Positions 52,512-60,718 of a DNA stretch of 64,000 bases are shown here, in pieces. The DNA is taken from positions 1-64,000 of the forward strand of contig JAXLXF010000010.1 in NCBI GenBank assembly GCA_046328125.1. Direction: 5' to 3'. The first letter of the stretch is position 1; every line of letters begins with the position of its first letter. Origin of the DNA: JADZEM01 sp046328125 (GTDB lineage Bacteria > Chloroflexota > UBA6077 > JACCZL01). A program made the position numbers and the translations under genes. The notes beneath the pieces are model-generated. The model saw only the letters and a list, made by a program, of their open reading frames with translations, was not told the origin of the DNA and searched no databases.

Positions 52512-53426
52512 ATGTTCGGAGCCGCCGGCGCTCGCGCCCCCGCACTCATCCTGATGATCGCCGCACTCCTGCTGACGGCGTGTGGCATCGTGTCTCCTGC
52601 CGCGCCCACCCCCACTCCGGCGCCTGCCGCCGCTGCTGGTGGCCGTGGCTTCGGCGGGGGTGGCGGCGGTGGCGGGGGTGGAGCCGGCGGTCCCGGTGGC
52701 GGCTTCCGTGGTGGCGCAGGCGGTGGTGGGCAGGGACAAGGTCAGGGTCGCGGCCAGGGCCAGGGTCAGGCCGGGGGCAACACCGCTGCCCAGGGACAGG
52801 ATCAGGGTCAGGGGCAAGGACAGGCACGCGGACAGGGTCAGGGCCAGGGCGGTCCCGGCGGCGGCTTCCGCGGCCCGCAGGCGGCCGGCACCCCGAATCC
52901 GAACAGCCCGTTCGTCAACGGCGAAGTGGACATCATCGACGGCCGCGTCGTGACGGTCGCCACCAACACCGGCTGGCGGAAGGTCCAGATCCCGGATGAC
53001 GCCACCATCACGACCGAGGGCAAGGGCACCCCCACCGATCTGGTCGCCAGCGTCCTGGTCGGCGTGACCAGCAAGCCCGATGGCACCGCCGCGATGATCC
53101 GCATCTTCCCGGCCGGCGTCACCCCTCGGACCGGCCAGTTCCCGATGAACGGCACCAATCAGGGCAACACGATGACCAACGCCAAGATCGAGACGTTCGA
53201 CGGCAAGCTGCTGAGTCTCGACTATGACGGCAACAAGGCCAGCATCACCGTGCTGCCCGAGACGGACATCGTCAAGCCAGTCCAGGCCGCCTTCGGAGAC
53301 ATCGCCGTCGGGGCGCGCGTCCAGGCAGCGGGCACCGTCTCAGGTGACACCCTCACCGCGCGCACCGTCACGCTGTTCACCGGCCAGGCCGCGCAGCCCG
53401 GCGGTCAACGCGGCCAGCGCGGCTGA
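52512..53426 (+). CDS. Lipoprotein with Gly/Gln-rich linker and DUF5666-like domain (paralogue 1)
   Basis: A 304-aa secreted lipoprotein. The ATG at 52512 follows GGAGGGATCT directly. The signal peptide ends with lipobox LLLTAC-G near residue 26. Residues 40-130 are low complexity: a Gly run and then repeated Gly-Gln pairs with some Arg. From residue 135 two beta-rich units follow, starting FVNGEVDIIDGRVVTVAT and TNAKIETFDGKLLSLDYD, which fit the DUF5666 pattern. This domain binds unknown ligands in the cell envelope. The following gene has the same C-terminal domain with a different linker. Function unknown. Confidence 0.75.
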   Translation: MFGAAGARAPALILMIAALLLTACGIVSPAAPTPTPAPAAAAGGRGFGGGGGGGGGGAGGPGGGFRGGAGGGGQGQGQGRGQGQGQAGGNTAAQGQDQGQGQGQARGQGQGQGGPGGGFRGPQAAGTPNPNSPFVNGEVDIIDGRVVTVATNTGWRKVQIPDDATITTEGKGTPTDLVASVLVGVTSKPDGTAAMIRIFPAGVTPRTGQFPMNGTNQGNTMTNAKIETFDGKLLSLDYDGNKASITVLPETDIVKPVQAAFGDIAVGARVQAAGTVSGDTLTARTVTLFTGQAAQPGGQRGQRG

Positions 53427-53599
53427 CGCATCCGATCGGCCGCCCTCCTCGTATCACCTTTCGGGCTGCCAGCGTCCATACCTGACGCTGCCGTGCCCCG
53501 CGGACGCGCCGCCGCACCACCACCACGCGGTGCCCCGACGCGCCGCGACACCCCCGAGACGGGCGCCCCACGTGCCGGGCCGTCCGATGGAGGAGATGG

Positions 53600-54421
53600 A
53601 TGGTGGGAACCGCACTCCGACGCGCGCAAGGCGCACTGCTCGCGCTGCTGACCGGCGGCGCACTCCTGCTCGCCGCCTGCGGAGGCTCGGCGCCGGCCCC
53701 GACCGCCGCCCCGAAGACCGAAGCGAAACCGACCGAAGCTGCCAAACCGACCGTCCCGGCCTCGGCACCAGCAGCCGCGTCACCTGCCGCTGCCATCGCA
53801 TCTCCGGCATCCGCTCCTGCCTCCGCCTCCCCGGCGGCCGCGTCGGCTGCTGCATCGCCGGCTGCATCGTCGCCCTCGGCCAGTCCCGCGGCGTCGCCGT
53901 CGCCCGCCGCTGCCGCCTCACCCACGGTCAACGGCGAAGTCGACAGCGTGGACGGTCGCAACCTCTCGGTGACGACCGCGACCGGCCTCCGGAAAGTGCG
54001 GGTCGCCGACAATGCGACCATCCTGATCGAAGGCAAGGGCTCGAACGAGGATCTGAAGCCCGGTGTGCTGGTCGCCATCACGGGCAAGCCAGACGGCACC
54101 GCCATCGTCGTCCGGCTCTTCCCGCCCGGCATCGTGCCGAAGCCGTCCCAGTTCCCGATGGGCGGCCCGCAGGCCGGCAACATCATGACGAACGCCAACG
54201 TCGTCTCGTTTGATGGCAAAGCGCTCGTCGTGGACCTGGGGGGCGACAAGCAGACGATTAACGTCACCCCAGAATCCCAGATCGTGAAGCCGGTTCCGTC
54301 TACGTTCGGCGAGGTCAAGCCCGGCGTCCGTGTCGTCGCGCTCGGCACGCCAGATGGCGACATGCTCGCCGCCACCACGGTGACCATCCTCACCCAACCG
54401 AACGTGGTCCGCGCAAGCTAA
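53600..54421 (+). CDS. Lipoprotein with Ala/Ser/Pro linker and DUF5666-like domain (paralogue 2)
   Basis: A 273-aa lipoprotein. The signal peptide has lipobox LLLAAC-G near residue 27. An Ala/Ser/Pro-rich linker of about 80 residues follows. The C-terminal domain repeats the elements of the preceding gene: TVNGEVDSVDGRNLSVTTAT, VRVADNATILIEGKG, QFPMGGPQAGNIMTNANVVS and QIVKPVPSTFGEVKPGVRV. The shared KPDGTA and FPMxG blocks show recent duplication. The ATG at 53600 is preceded by GGAGGAG. Convergent with the S8 protease gene, separated by a hairpin. Confidence 0.78.
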   Translation: MVGTALRRAQGALLALLTGGALLLAACGGSAPAPTAAPKTEAKPTEAAKPTVPASAPAAASPAAAIASPASAPASASPAAASAAASPAASSPSASPAASPSPAAAASPTVNGEVDSVDGRNLSVTTATGLRKVRVADNATILIEGKGSNEDLKPGVLVAITGKPDGTAIVVRLFPPGIVPKPSQFPMGGPQAGNIMTNANVVSFDGKALVVDLGGDKQTINVTPESQIVKPVPSTFGEVKPGVRVVALGTPDGDMLAATTVTILTQPNVVRAS

Positions 54422-54450
54422 CGCCCCGTGTCTCTTGCCGGGGACGTGAT

Positions 54451-54486
54451 GGGCGGCCGATCCGCTAGCACTCGGATCGGCCGCCC
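54451..54486. terminator. Bidirectional hairpin between convergent genes
   Basis: A perfect 14-bp stem GGGCGGCCGATCCG / CGGATCGGCCGCCC with an 8-base loop, 29 bp after the lipoprotein stop and 5 bp before the protease stop. Confidence 0.7.
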
Positions 54487-54491
54487 CTCCG

Positions 54492-56732
54492 CTACGAGCC
54501 CTTCCCGAAGAAGAGCGGGTACGGGCCGCAGGCGTCTGAGATGTTGAACCGGGCGGTGAACGCGCCGCCGGCTCCGACTCGCTGGACGAACACCGAGATC
54601 GCAGAGCCTGAGATGCTTCGAGACTGGTTCAGCCCAAGCGGAGTACCGTTCACTTCGAGGCTCGCGTTCGTCAGCCCTGTCGTCGTGATCGAGGTGAACG
54701 GCCCGGCCGTGGTCGACAGGTTGACCTGGAGGCGACCGGCGTTCAGCAGGCCGACCGACCGTCCGATGTTCGGTCGCGGCGACGGACAGCCAAAGGTGCT
54801 GAGAGCTGCCACCGCGTTCACCCGGCCGCTGCCGACCACCGCGCTCCCGCCGTTCATGGCGGTCGCCGTGCTGGTGAGCGCGTTCTTGATCTGGTTCGGC
54901 GTCGCCGACGGGCTCCTGTGCCGCAGCAGGGCCGCCACGCCTGCCGCGTGCGGCGCCGCCTGAGACGTGCCGAAGAACCGCCAGATCCCGCCAGTGAGAG
55001 CTCCGAAGAACGTGTTCCTTGCGCCGTCGGTAGCGGCGACGTCCGGCCACTTGTACGCCGGGCTTATCGGTGGGGCGGGCGTGGTGCCGTTCACGGGACC
55101 GAAGACGTACGTCGCCGGCCCATGCGACGAATAGTACTCAGCGTTCGCGCCGTCGTTGTAGGGGTTCGCGGCGACAGAAAGCTCGCTCACCGCGCCGTTG
55201 TGGCCGAACATGGTGGCACCGACCGTGTCGCCGAGAGCAGTCGGTGTGGCGTACTCGATGTTGCTGACCGCTGTGGACCCATTGAGCGGGAAGATCAGCT
55301 TCAGCCTCGGAGTCGCGGTGCCGGAGTACCGTTGGATCATGACGGCGAGGTTCAGGGGAGCCCCGGAGGTATTCGGGTAGGATATGAACTCGTAGGGCTT
55401 TCCTGACGACGGATTGACGTCTCGGCTGGTCGCGACGACACTGTTCGTGCCGGTGTTCACGAGGAAGAGGTCGATGTCCTGGGTGACCCCGTACTGCGGC
55501 TCGGCCCATTGAAGGTCGATGCTGACGGAACGGTTGTTGGCGAGGGTGAAACCGTAGGTGGGGTCGGTCCCGGTCCCGCTGAAGTTGTGGCACGTACTGC
55601 TCCCATAGCCGGGGATCGTGCAGGTCACGGGACGCAACGCCAGCGCCTCGTACCCGTTCCAGTCGGTCCCGGTGGTGCCGCCCGTCCTCGCGTTGTTGTT
55701 GGCCGCCGATGACGTCAGAAAGACGCCGGCAGCCCGCGCATTGTTCGCTGCTACGGCGATCGGGCCATCCTGATAGAACGGCTCGGCAAAATAGGTCACG
55801 TCATCGGTGATGACGTTGGCTCCCGCCGTCCGGAGGGCGGTGATCTGGGCCGCGAAGTCGGTCTCGCTCACAGACGCCGTCGCGAAGGCGAGCGCCGCTC
55901 CCGGGGCCAGGTCGTGCACTGCCTGCGCCATCGCCCGGCCCTCATCGGTCCCGACGACCGTGTCCTTCACGATCTGGACGGAGGTGGTCCGGCCGCACGG
56001 GTTGCCCGGGCCAGGCAGGTCGCCGGACGCGACGTCCTGCGCGAACGTCTTCGGGGGTGACGCCACCCTCGCGAACGAATCGGACAACACGCCGACCTTG
56101 ACGCCGCTGCCGTCCACACTGAACTGGGCGCGGCCGGTCTCCGCGCCGAGCTGGGTGTCCGCCTCGCTGATGACCGACCCGCAGGTCGAGTTGGCTGGAC
56201 TTTCGGCGGGCGCCGACGCCACGCCGTCGAGTGGGATGTCGAGGCTCCGCGACGTCATCGGGACGATCACCGGGTCCACGTATTCGACGCTGGCCAGATT
56301 GCTCAGGTCGACGATCCGCGACTGGTCGATCGCGAGTGTCACGTTCCGATACTGGGGTGACACGCTCAGAATGGTCGCTCCATGCGCCTTCAGCTCGTCA
56401 AGAACCTGCTGTGACGTATTGACAACCCGCACGTCCAGGACGGGATTGTTGTTCGCGTCCCGTGAGAGGCTGCCCGCGCCTTTCGGCGCCAGGCTTGCCA
56501 GAACGTTCAGCTCCTCCGGCGACAAAGGCCGGGTCGCTGTGCGGACGGCTCGCACCAGACTGTCGAGGTGCGATGACAGCTTGGACGGAGGCTTCGGCGG
56601 CTGAGCGACCTGATTCACCGTCGCCGATGGCGGCGGTTCTGCCGCCCGAGCCGTCGGCTGGGTCTGGGCTGTCGCCACCGCAAGGACAAGAAACCCGATG
56701 AGGAGCGCCGCTACCTTAGACCTCAAACGCAT
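54492..56732 (-). CDS. Secreted S8 (subtilisin-fold) family peptidase with altered His motif
   Basis: A 746-aa exported protein. A signal peptide (KVAALLIGFLVLAVATA) is followed by a propeptide of about 130 residues and a catalytic domain. Asp218 is in VGVLSDSF and Ser590 in FGTSQAAPHAAGVAALL. Where subtilisins have H-G-T, this protein reads GTDEGRAMAQAVHDLAPGA near residue 262, so the usual catalytic His is absent and an Asp-Glu pair is present, with a later His in VHD. I recall a DEGRAM-like block from other bacterial S8 relatives, so this may be a recognised subgroup. Two or more Cys pairs and a C-terminal beta domain occur. A short homologue of the propeptide is encoded just upstream. Confidence 0.85.
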   Translation of the reverse strand: MRLRSKVAALLIGFLVLAVATAQTQPTARAAEPPPSATVNQVAQPPKPPSKLSSHLDSLVRAVRTATRPLSPEELNVLASLAPKGAGSLSRDANNNPVLDVRVVNTSQQVLDELKAHGATILSVSPQYRNVTLAIDQSRIVDLSNLASVEYVDPVIVPMTSRSLDIPLDGVASAPAESPANSTCGSVISEADTQLGAETGRAQFSVDGSGVKVGVLSDSFARVASPPKTFAQDVASGDLPGPGNPCGRTTSVQIVKDTVVGTDEGRAMAQAVHDLAPGAALAFATASVSETDFAAQITALRTAGANVITDDVTYFAEPFYQDGPIAVAANNARAAGVFLTSSAANNNARTGGTTGTDWNGYEALALRPVTCTIPGYGSSTCHNFSGTGTDPTYGFTLANNRSVSIDLQWAEPQYGVTQDIDLFLVNTGTNSVVATSRDVNPSSGKPYEFISYPNTSGAPLNLAVMIQRYSGTATPRLKLIFPLNGSTAVSNIEYATPTALGDTVGATMFGHNGAVSELSVAANPYNDGANAEYYSSHGPATYVFGPVNGTTPAPPISPAYKWPDVAATDGARNTFFGALTGGIWRFFGTSQAAPHAAGVAALLRHRSPSATPNQIKNALTSTATAMNGGSAVVGSGRVNAVAALSTFGCPSPRPNIGRSVGLLNAGRLQVNLSTTAGPFTSITTTGLTNASLEVNGTPLGLNQSRSISGSAISVFVQRVGAGGAFTARFNISDACGPYPLFFGKGS

Positions 56733-56828
56733 GAGCTGTCCCCCGATTCATCGACCGGATCGCCGGTCGGAGCTTGTTCATGAGCATTGAAATGTCGCTG
56801 TCGGTCGCACCGCTTCGAGTTGGCCCGG

Positions 56829-57410
56829 TCAGCGAGGACCTGGACCGACTCCACCATGTCCCGGCAATGCGTCGGGATTCGGGCCGGGATTGCCCCCCGG
56901 ACGAATCACCTCGCCGACGTACTGCACGGCGTCGAGACGTGCCAGGTCGACAAGACGCCTGGGCGATATCGCGAGCGTGACCGTGGCGTACTCGGGCGCC
57001 ACGCTGAGCACGATCGCGGGCAGCGCCGTGAGCGCCGCGATCGTCTCGTCCGAGGTGTCCAGCAGCCGGACGTCGACGATCGGATTGCCGGCATCGTCAC
57101 GTGAGAGACTGCCGGCGCCGGATTCCGACAAGCCGAGCAACCGGTTTTGCTCTCCGGGGTCCGCCGGCAGGCTGTCCGTCGCCGCCAGGTTGGCAAGGAG
57201 CCTCAGCCGGGGCGAAAGCTTCGATGCTGCCGGCTCTCCCGTAGCTGATGGCAGAGCGTCAGAACGTGTCGCCGCCAGAACGTCCGAAGCGGCGGTGGCG
57301 TTCGCGGGCTGAACGAACGCCGCGCCGGTCGGCTGCGCACCACCATCACTGCGTGGCAGGGCCGGATGACATGCGAGAACTATCAGCCAGAGAGCGAGCC
57401 CTTTGTGCAT
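56829..57410 (-). CDS. Stand-alone homologue of the S8 protease propeptide
   Basis: A 193-aa protein from the ATG at 57410, with GGAG eight bases upstream. It has a short signal-like N-terminus (GLALWLIVLACHPAL). Residues 100-185 align with the propeptide of the adjacent protease: GAGSLSRDDAGNPIVDVRLL against GAGSLSRDANNNPVLDVRVV, ILSVAPEYATVTLAI against ILSVSPQYRNVTLAI, and DLARLDAVQYVGEVI against DLSNLASVEYVDPVI. No catalytic domain follows; the protein ends in a Gly/Pro tail. It is 96 bp upstream of the protease on the same strand. It may be an inhibitor or folding helper acting in trans, or a decayed protease. Confidence 0.7.
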   Translation of the reverse strand: MHKGLALWLIVLACHPALPRSDGGAQPTGAAFVQPANATAASDVLAATRSDALPSATGEPAASKLSPRLRLLANLAATDSLPADPGEQNRLLGLSESGAGSLSRDDAGNPIVDVRLLDTSDETIAALTALPAIVLSVAPEYATVTLAISPRRLVDLARLDAVQYVGEVIRPGGNPGPNPDALPGHGGVGPGPR

Positions 57411-57931
57411 GACGGATTCTCCGCGCACAGGGGGCAAGATCGCCGTCGTCGGCAAGAGGCTGGGTACGAGCAGAAGGCCACCCTCGCCACCCCTGTGACG
57501 TTGACCTCGCGCAAGAGGAGATTGAGACTGCGGGATTGCAAGGAGAGAGTGCACGGAGTCGCACGTCCTCGTCCTTCAGCTGCGCCCACGTGGCGTAGCG
57601 TACCCTGTGGCCGCATTCTTCATATGTGGCGCATGTCCCACCGCCTGACTGACAGGTGTCCTGTCCCCCGGTTTACGCGTTTTCGTTGGCGGTTCCCCGG
57701 TGCCCGTGGCAGCGTGCCGACCGATCTTGCGCGTCCAGTGGACGAGAGTCGCGGCGATGCTCCACAGCTCGCGCCACCACGCTCTGCCCGGGTACACACC
57801 TGCCACCGCGGCGCGATCTCGTGCACCAGGATGCGCCGGTGAGACACAATGCGAGACGCGGGAACAGACGGCGGGCCGGCCCCCATACTCAGGTGGTTGA
57901 CTTCACTCGGCGAGCGCTGACGGTACGAACG
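57411..57931. other. Intergenic region between divergent genes
   Basis: About 520 bp with no convincing gene. Open frames on both strands are without family pattern. It should contain promoters for the propeptide-like gene (minus) and the response regulator (plus), but no clear boxes are seen. Confidence 0.4.
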
Positions 57932-58636
57932 ATGGACAGACGGCTGCTTCTTGTCGACGATGATCCTCTCATGACGGACTCTCTGGAGTTCTTGCTCCGT
58001 CAGGAGGGCTACGAAGTCACCGTCGCGGCCACTGGCTCCGACGCGCTCCAGGAGGCGCGCACGAACCCGCCGGACCTCGTCCTGCTGGATGTCGGCCTCC
58101 CCGACCTGAACGGCGTCGAGGTCTGCCGACGCTTGAGGATGTTCTGGAGCGGACCGGTCATCGTGCTTACCGCTCGCCGACAGGAGGCGGACAAAGTCAT
58201 CGGCCTCGACGCGGGCGCTGACGACTACGTCACCAAGCCGTTCTCGTCGAGCGAGCTGCTGGCCCGTATTCGCGCCGGCCTCCGCCGCAACCAGCGACCG
58301 ACGGCCGGCCCGGCCGTGCTCGGCGAGCTGGTCGTCGGCGCGCTGCGCATCAACCGCGACGGCCGGACGGTCACCATGGCCGGCAAGCCGGTCCACCTCT
58401 CTGCCCGCGAGCTCGACCTCCTCCTGTTGCTCGCCGAACGGGCGGGCATGGCGCTGCCACGTCGTTTCCTGTTCGACACGATCTGGGGACCGAGATTCTA
58501 TGGCGACGAGCGAGCGCTGGACGTCTACATTCGGGCGCTTCGTAAGAAGATCGAGCCCGACCCGGACCGCCCAGCCTACATCCACACCGTTCGTGGCGTC
58601 GGCTACCGACTGGAGCCTCCCGCCGACGACGAGTAA
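57932..58636 (+). CDS. OmpR/PhoB-type response regulator
   Basis: A 234-aa two-component regulator. The receiver domain has LLLVDDDPLMTDS with acidic pocket, phospho-acceptor Asp in DLVLLDVGLPD near residue 51, Thr in VIVLTARR and Lys in DYVTKPFSS near residue 103. A winged-helix DNA-binding domain follows, with LSARELDLLLLLAERAG and DVYIRALRKKIEPDP and the final HTVRGVGYRLEPP. The ATG at 57932 begins the conserved domain; upstream frame to 57656 is not conserved. The sensor kinase gene is directly downstream. Confidence 0.93.
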   Translation: MDRRLLLVDDDPLMTDSLEFLLRQEGYEVTVAATGSDALQEARTNPPDLVLLDVGLPDLNGVEVCRRLRMFWSGPVIVLTARRQEADKVIGLDAGADDYVTKPFSSSELLARIRAGLRRNQRPTAGPAVLGELVVGALRINRDGRTVTMAGKPVHLSARELDLLLLLAERAGMALPRRFLFDTIWGPRFYGDERALDVYIRALRKKIEPDPDRPAYIHTVRGVGYRLEPPADDE

Positions 58637-58682
58637 GCGCACCGGCGCAGGCACCCTCGCCGGGATCTCGTGGCTGCTCGGA

Positions 58683-60104
58683 TTGGTCTGGCTGCCGGCC
58701 GGCCTACGCGCTCGCCTGACGATCGCCTTCGTCAGCCTCACGCTCATCTCGGTCCTCGTCTTCGCCTTCGTGGTCGCCGGCACGGTCGAGCGGCTGCTGG
58801 TCAACCGGCTCGCCCAGGATCTCGTGGCCCAGGCTGGCCTGATCGCCGGCCAGGTGGCCGAAGACCTTGCCAGCGGCGACCAGCGGACAGTGGCTCGGGC
58901 GCTCGTCTTGATCGACAGCGAAACGACCGCGCGTGGCCTCGTCGTGGACGCGCAGGGCGAGCTCGTCGGCGCCACCGAGGTCGAGCAGCGCGAAGGTCTC
59001 GGCCGCCGCAACGACGACGTCGGGCTGGCCGCCGCCCTGTCCGGCCAGAACGTCAGCGTGGTGCTCCCACGGTCGGGTCCGGAGAGCGAAGTCCTCTACG
59101 TCGCCCAGCCGATCGTCTGGGACGGCAACGTCGTTGGCGCCATCCGCCTCTCGTACACGCTCCTCGACATCGAAGCGACGATCCGCCAGTTGAACATCGG
59201 GATCGCGCTTGGCGCCATCGCCATCGTGGCGGTCGCCGCCGCGCTCTCAGCCGGCCTCGCCAGCGCGATCACGACGCCGATCCGCGCCCTCAGTCACGCC
59301 ACCCGCCTCCAGGCCGCGGGGGCGCTCGACCAGAAGATCGAGATGCAGACCACCGGCGAGATCGGCGAACTGGTCGAGTCGTTCAACCAGACCGCGGCCC
59401 AGCTCCACGAGTTCGAGATCGCCCGCCGCGAGTTCGCCGCGGACATCTCCCACGAGCTCCACGCCCTTGCCAGCGCGATGGAGACAGCGGCGCAGGCGCT
59501 CCAGCACGGCGCAGACCGCGAGGCGGCGCTGCGAGACCGACTGGTGATGGGGCTGGTGAGCCACACGCGGCGTCTCGGGCGGCTGGCCGACGACCTGCTG
59601 GAGCTTGCGCGCCTCGAAGGCGGCCGGCTCGCGATCGAGCAAGGCCGGGTTCAGCTCACCGGCGTCGCGCGGCAGGCCGTCGCCGAGTGGACCGCCGAAG
59701 CAACTGGCCGCCAGATCACGCTGGAGCTGTTAGGCGAGAGCGAGCCGACCGTCCAGGGAGACCACGAGCGATTGGTCCAGGCGACTGGCAATCTCGTCGA
59801 GAACGCGCTGAAGCACACGCCGCGCGGCGGGGCCGTCTCGGTGCGCGTGCGCTCGGACGAACGGTGGCACTACCTGGAGGTCCACGACACCGGCCAGGGC
59901 ATCCCTGCCGAGGAGATCCCGTTCATCTTTCATCGCTTCTACCGCGTCGAGGGGCGCTCCGGCGGCGGCCCGACCGGCATGGGCCTCGGCCTCGCCATCG
60001 TGGAGCGGATCGTGCGGGCGCACAAAGGCAGCATCACCGTGACCAGCGAGCAGGGGGTCGGCAGCACGTTCCACATCGCGCTGCCCCGCCTGGACCGCCC
60101 GTAA
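58683..60104 (+). CDS. Sensor histidine kinase (HAMP, HisKA-like, HATPase)
   Basis: A membrane kinase pairing with the regulator before it. Two helices (LTIAFVSLTLISVLVFAFVV and LGAIAIVAVAAALSAGLA) flank a periplasmic sensor of about 130 residues. HAMP includes TTPIRALSHATRLQAAG. The H box reads DISHELHALASAM instead of the usual SHELRTPL, so the Thr/Pro after the His is lost. N box NLVENALKHTPRGG and G boxes HDTGQGIPAEE and TGMGLGLAIVERI are normal. The frame is open from an ATG at 58500, but this would overlap the regulator gene by 137 bp; the TTG at 58683 is my preferred start, at low certainty. It ends 8 bp from the convergent DUF4276 gene. Confidence 0.88.
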   Translation: MVWLPAGLRARLTIAFVSLTLISVLVFAFVVAGTVERLLVNRLAQDLVAQAGLIAGQVAEDLASGDQRTVARALVLIDSETTARGLVVDAQGELVGATEVEQREGLGRRNDDVGLAAALSGQNVSVVLPRSGPESEVLYVAQPIVWDGNVVGAIRLSYTLLDIEATIRQLNIGIALGAIAIVAVAAALSAGLASAITTPIRALSHATRLQAAGALDQKIEMQTTGEIGELVESFNQTAAQLHEFEIARREFAADISHELHALASAMETAAQALQHGADREAALRDRLVMGLVSHTRRLGRLADDLLELARLEGGRLAIEQGRVQLTGVARQAVAEWTAEATGRQITLELLGESEPTVQGDHERLVQATGNLVENALKHTPRGGAVSVRVRSDERWHYLEVHDTGQGIPAEEIPFIFHRFYRVEGRSGGGPTGMGLGLAIVERIVRAHKGSITVTSEQGVGSTFHIALPRLDRP

Positions 60105-60112
60105 GACCAGCT

Positions 60113-60712
60113 TCAGGTCTTTGGCCCCCGGAGCGCTTCCACAAGCCGTCTCACGTCCCGGCACAGCTTGTCGAACGACGGCGAGCGCCGCGCCTGCTCC
60201 AGACTCATGACCTGGCTGAAAGACGCCTGGTGCACCACCGGACTGTAGAGATCATTCGGCGACATGTGTCGTCGTAACCACTCCTTTGCACCCGACACGG
60301 TCTCTGAATCGGTCGGTGGCATGAGATCTCCTGGGAGTCCACGATGTCCGCGTAACGACTCGGCTGCCGCCAAGAACCACGCTTCATATTCGCGCGTAGC
60401 CATGACGACAGCCATCGGGATGTCTCGCCGTGCCGCCTGCGCCCATCCGAGCAGCTGCGGTCCGATCTCCGCGGGACAGTCGTCGTCAGCATCCAACAGA
60501 ATCAGGAGGGCTCGGGGCGGAGTCAACTGCCTCGCCAGCAGGGTGACAGCCTGACTCAAAAACAGCTGCTTCTTCAATTGCCCCTTGGGCCGGCGAAACG
60601 GCCGTCGAATATGGACATACAGCGTGGGATCGATCTCCTGAATGACACGACGGAGGAGGATCGGCAGAGCATCCTCCTCGCCGTCGCCTTCGATAATGCA
60701 GCCGATCTCCAC
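60113..60712 (-). CDS. DUF4276 family protein, Toprim-like
   Basis: A 199-aa protein. The N-terminal GCIIEGDGEEDALPILLRR has the acidic pattern of Toprim motif I, and ALLILLDADDDCPAE near residue 67 the D-x-D motif, as in DUF4276 and OLD-type nucleases. VMATREYEAWFLA near residue 103 is also characteristic of DUF4276. A GTG start lies 6 bp after the stop of the upstream ATPase gene, so the two are one operon and the proteins likely act together. The arrangement resembles split OLD-family or PARIS-like defence pairs. The nuclease activity is inferred. Confidence 0.75.
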   Translation of the reverse strand: MEIGCIIEGDGEEDALPILLRRVIQEIDPTLYVHIRRPFRRPKGQLKKQLFLSQAVTLLARQLTPPRALLILLDADDDCPAEIGPQLLGWAQAARRDIPMAVVMATREYEAWFLAAAESLRGHRGLPGDLMPPTDSETVSGAKEWLRRHMSPNDLYSPVVHQASFSQVMSLEQARRSPSFDKLCRDVRRLVEALRGPKT

Positions 60713-60718
60713 GGTTCT

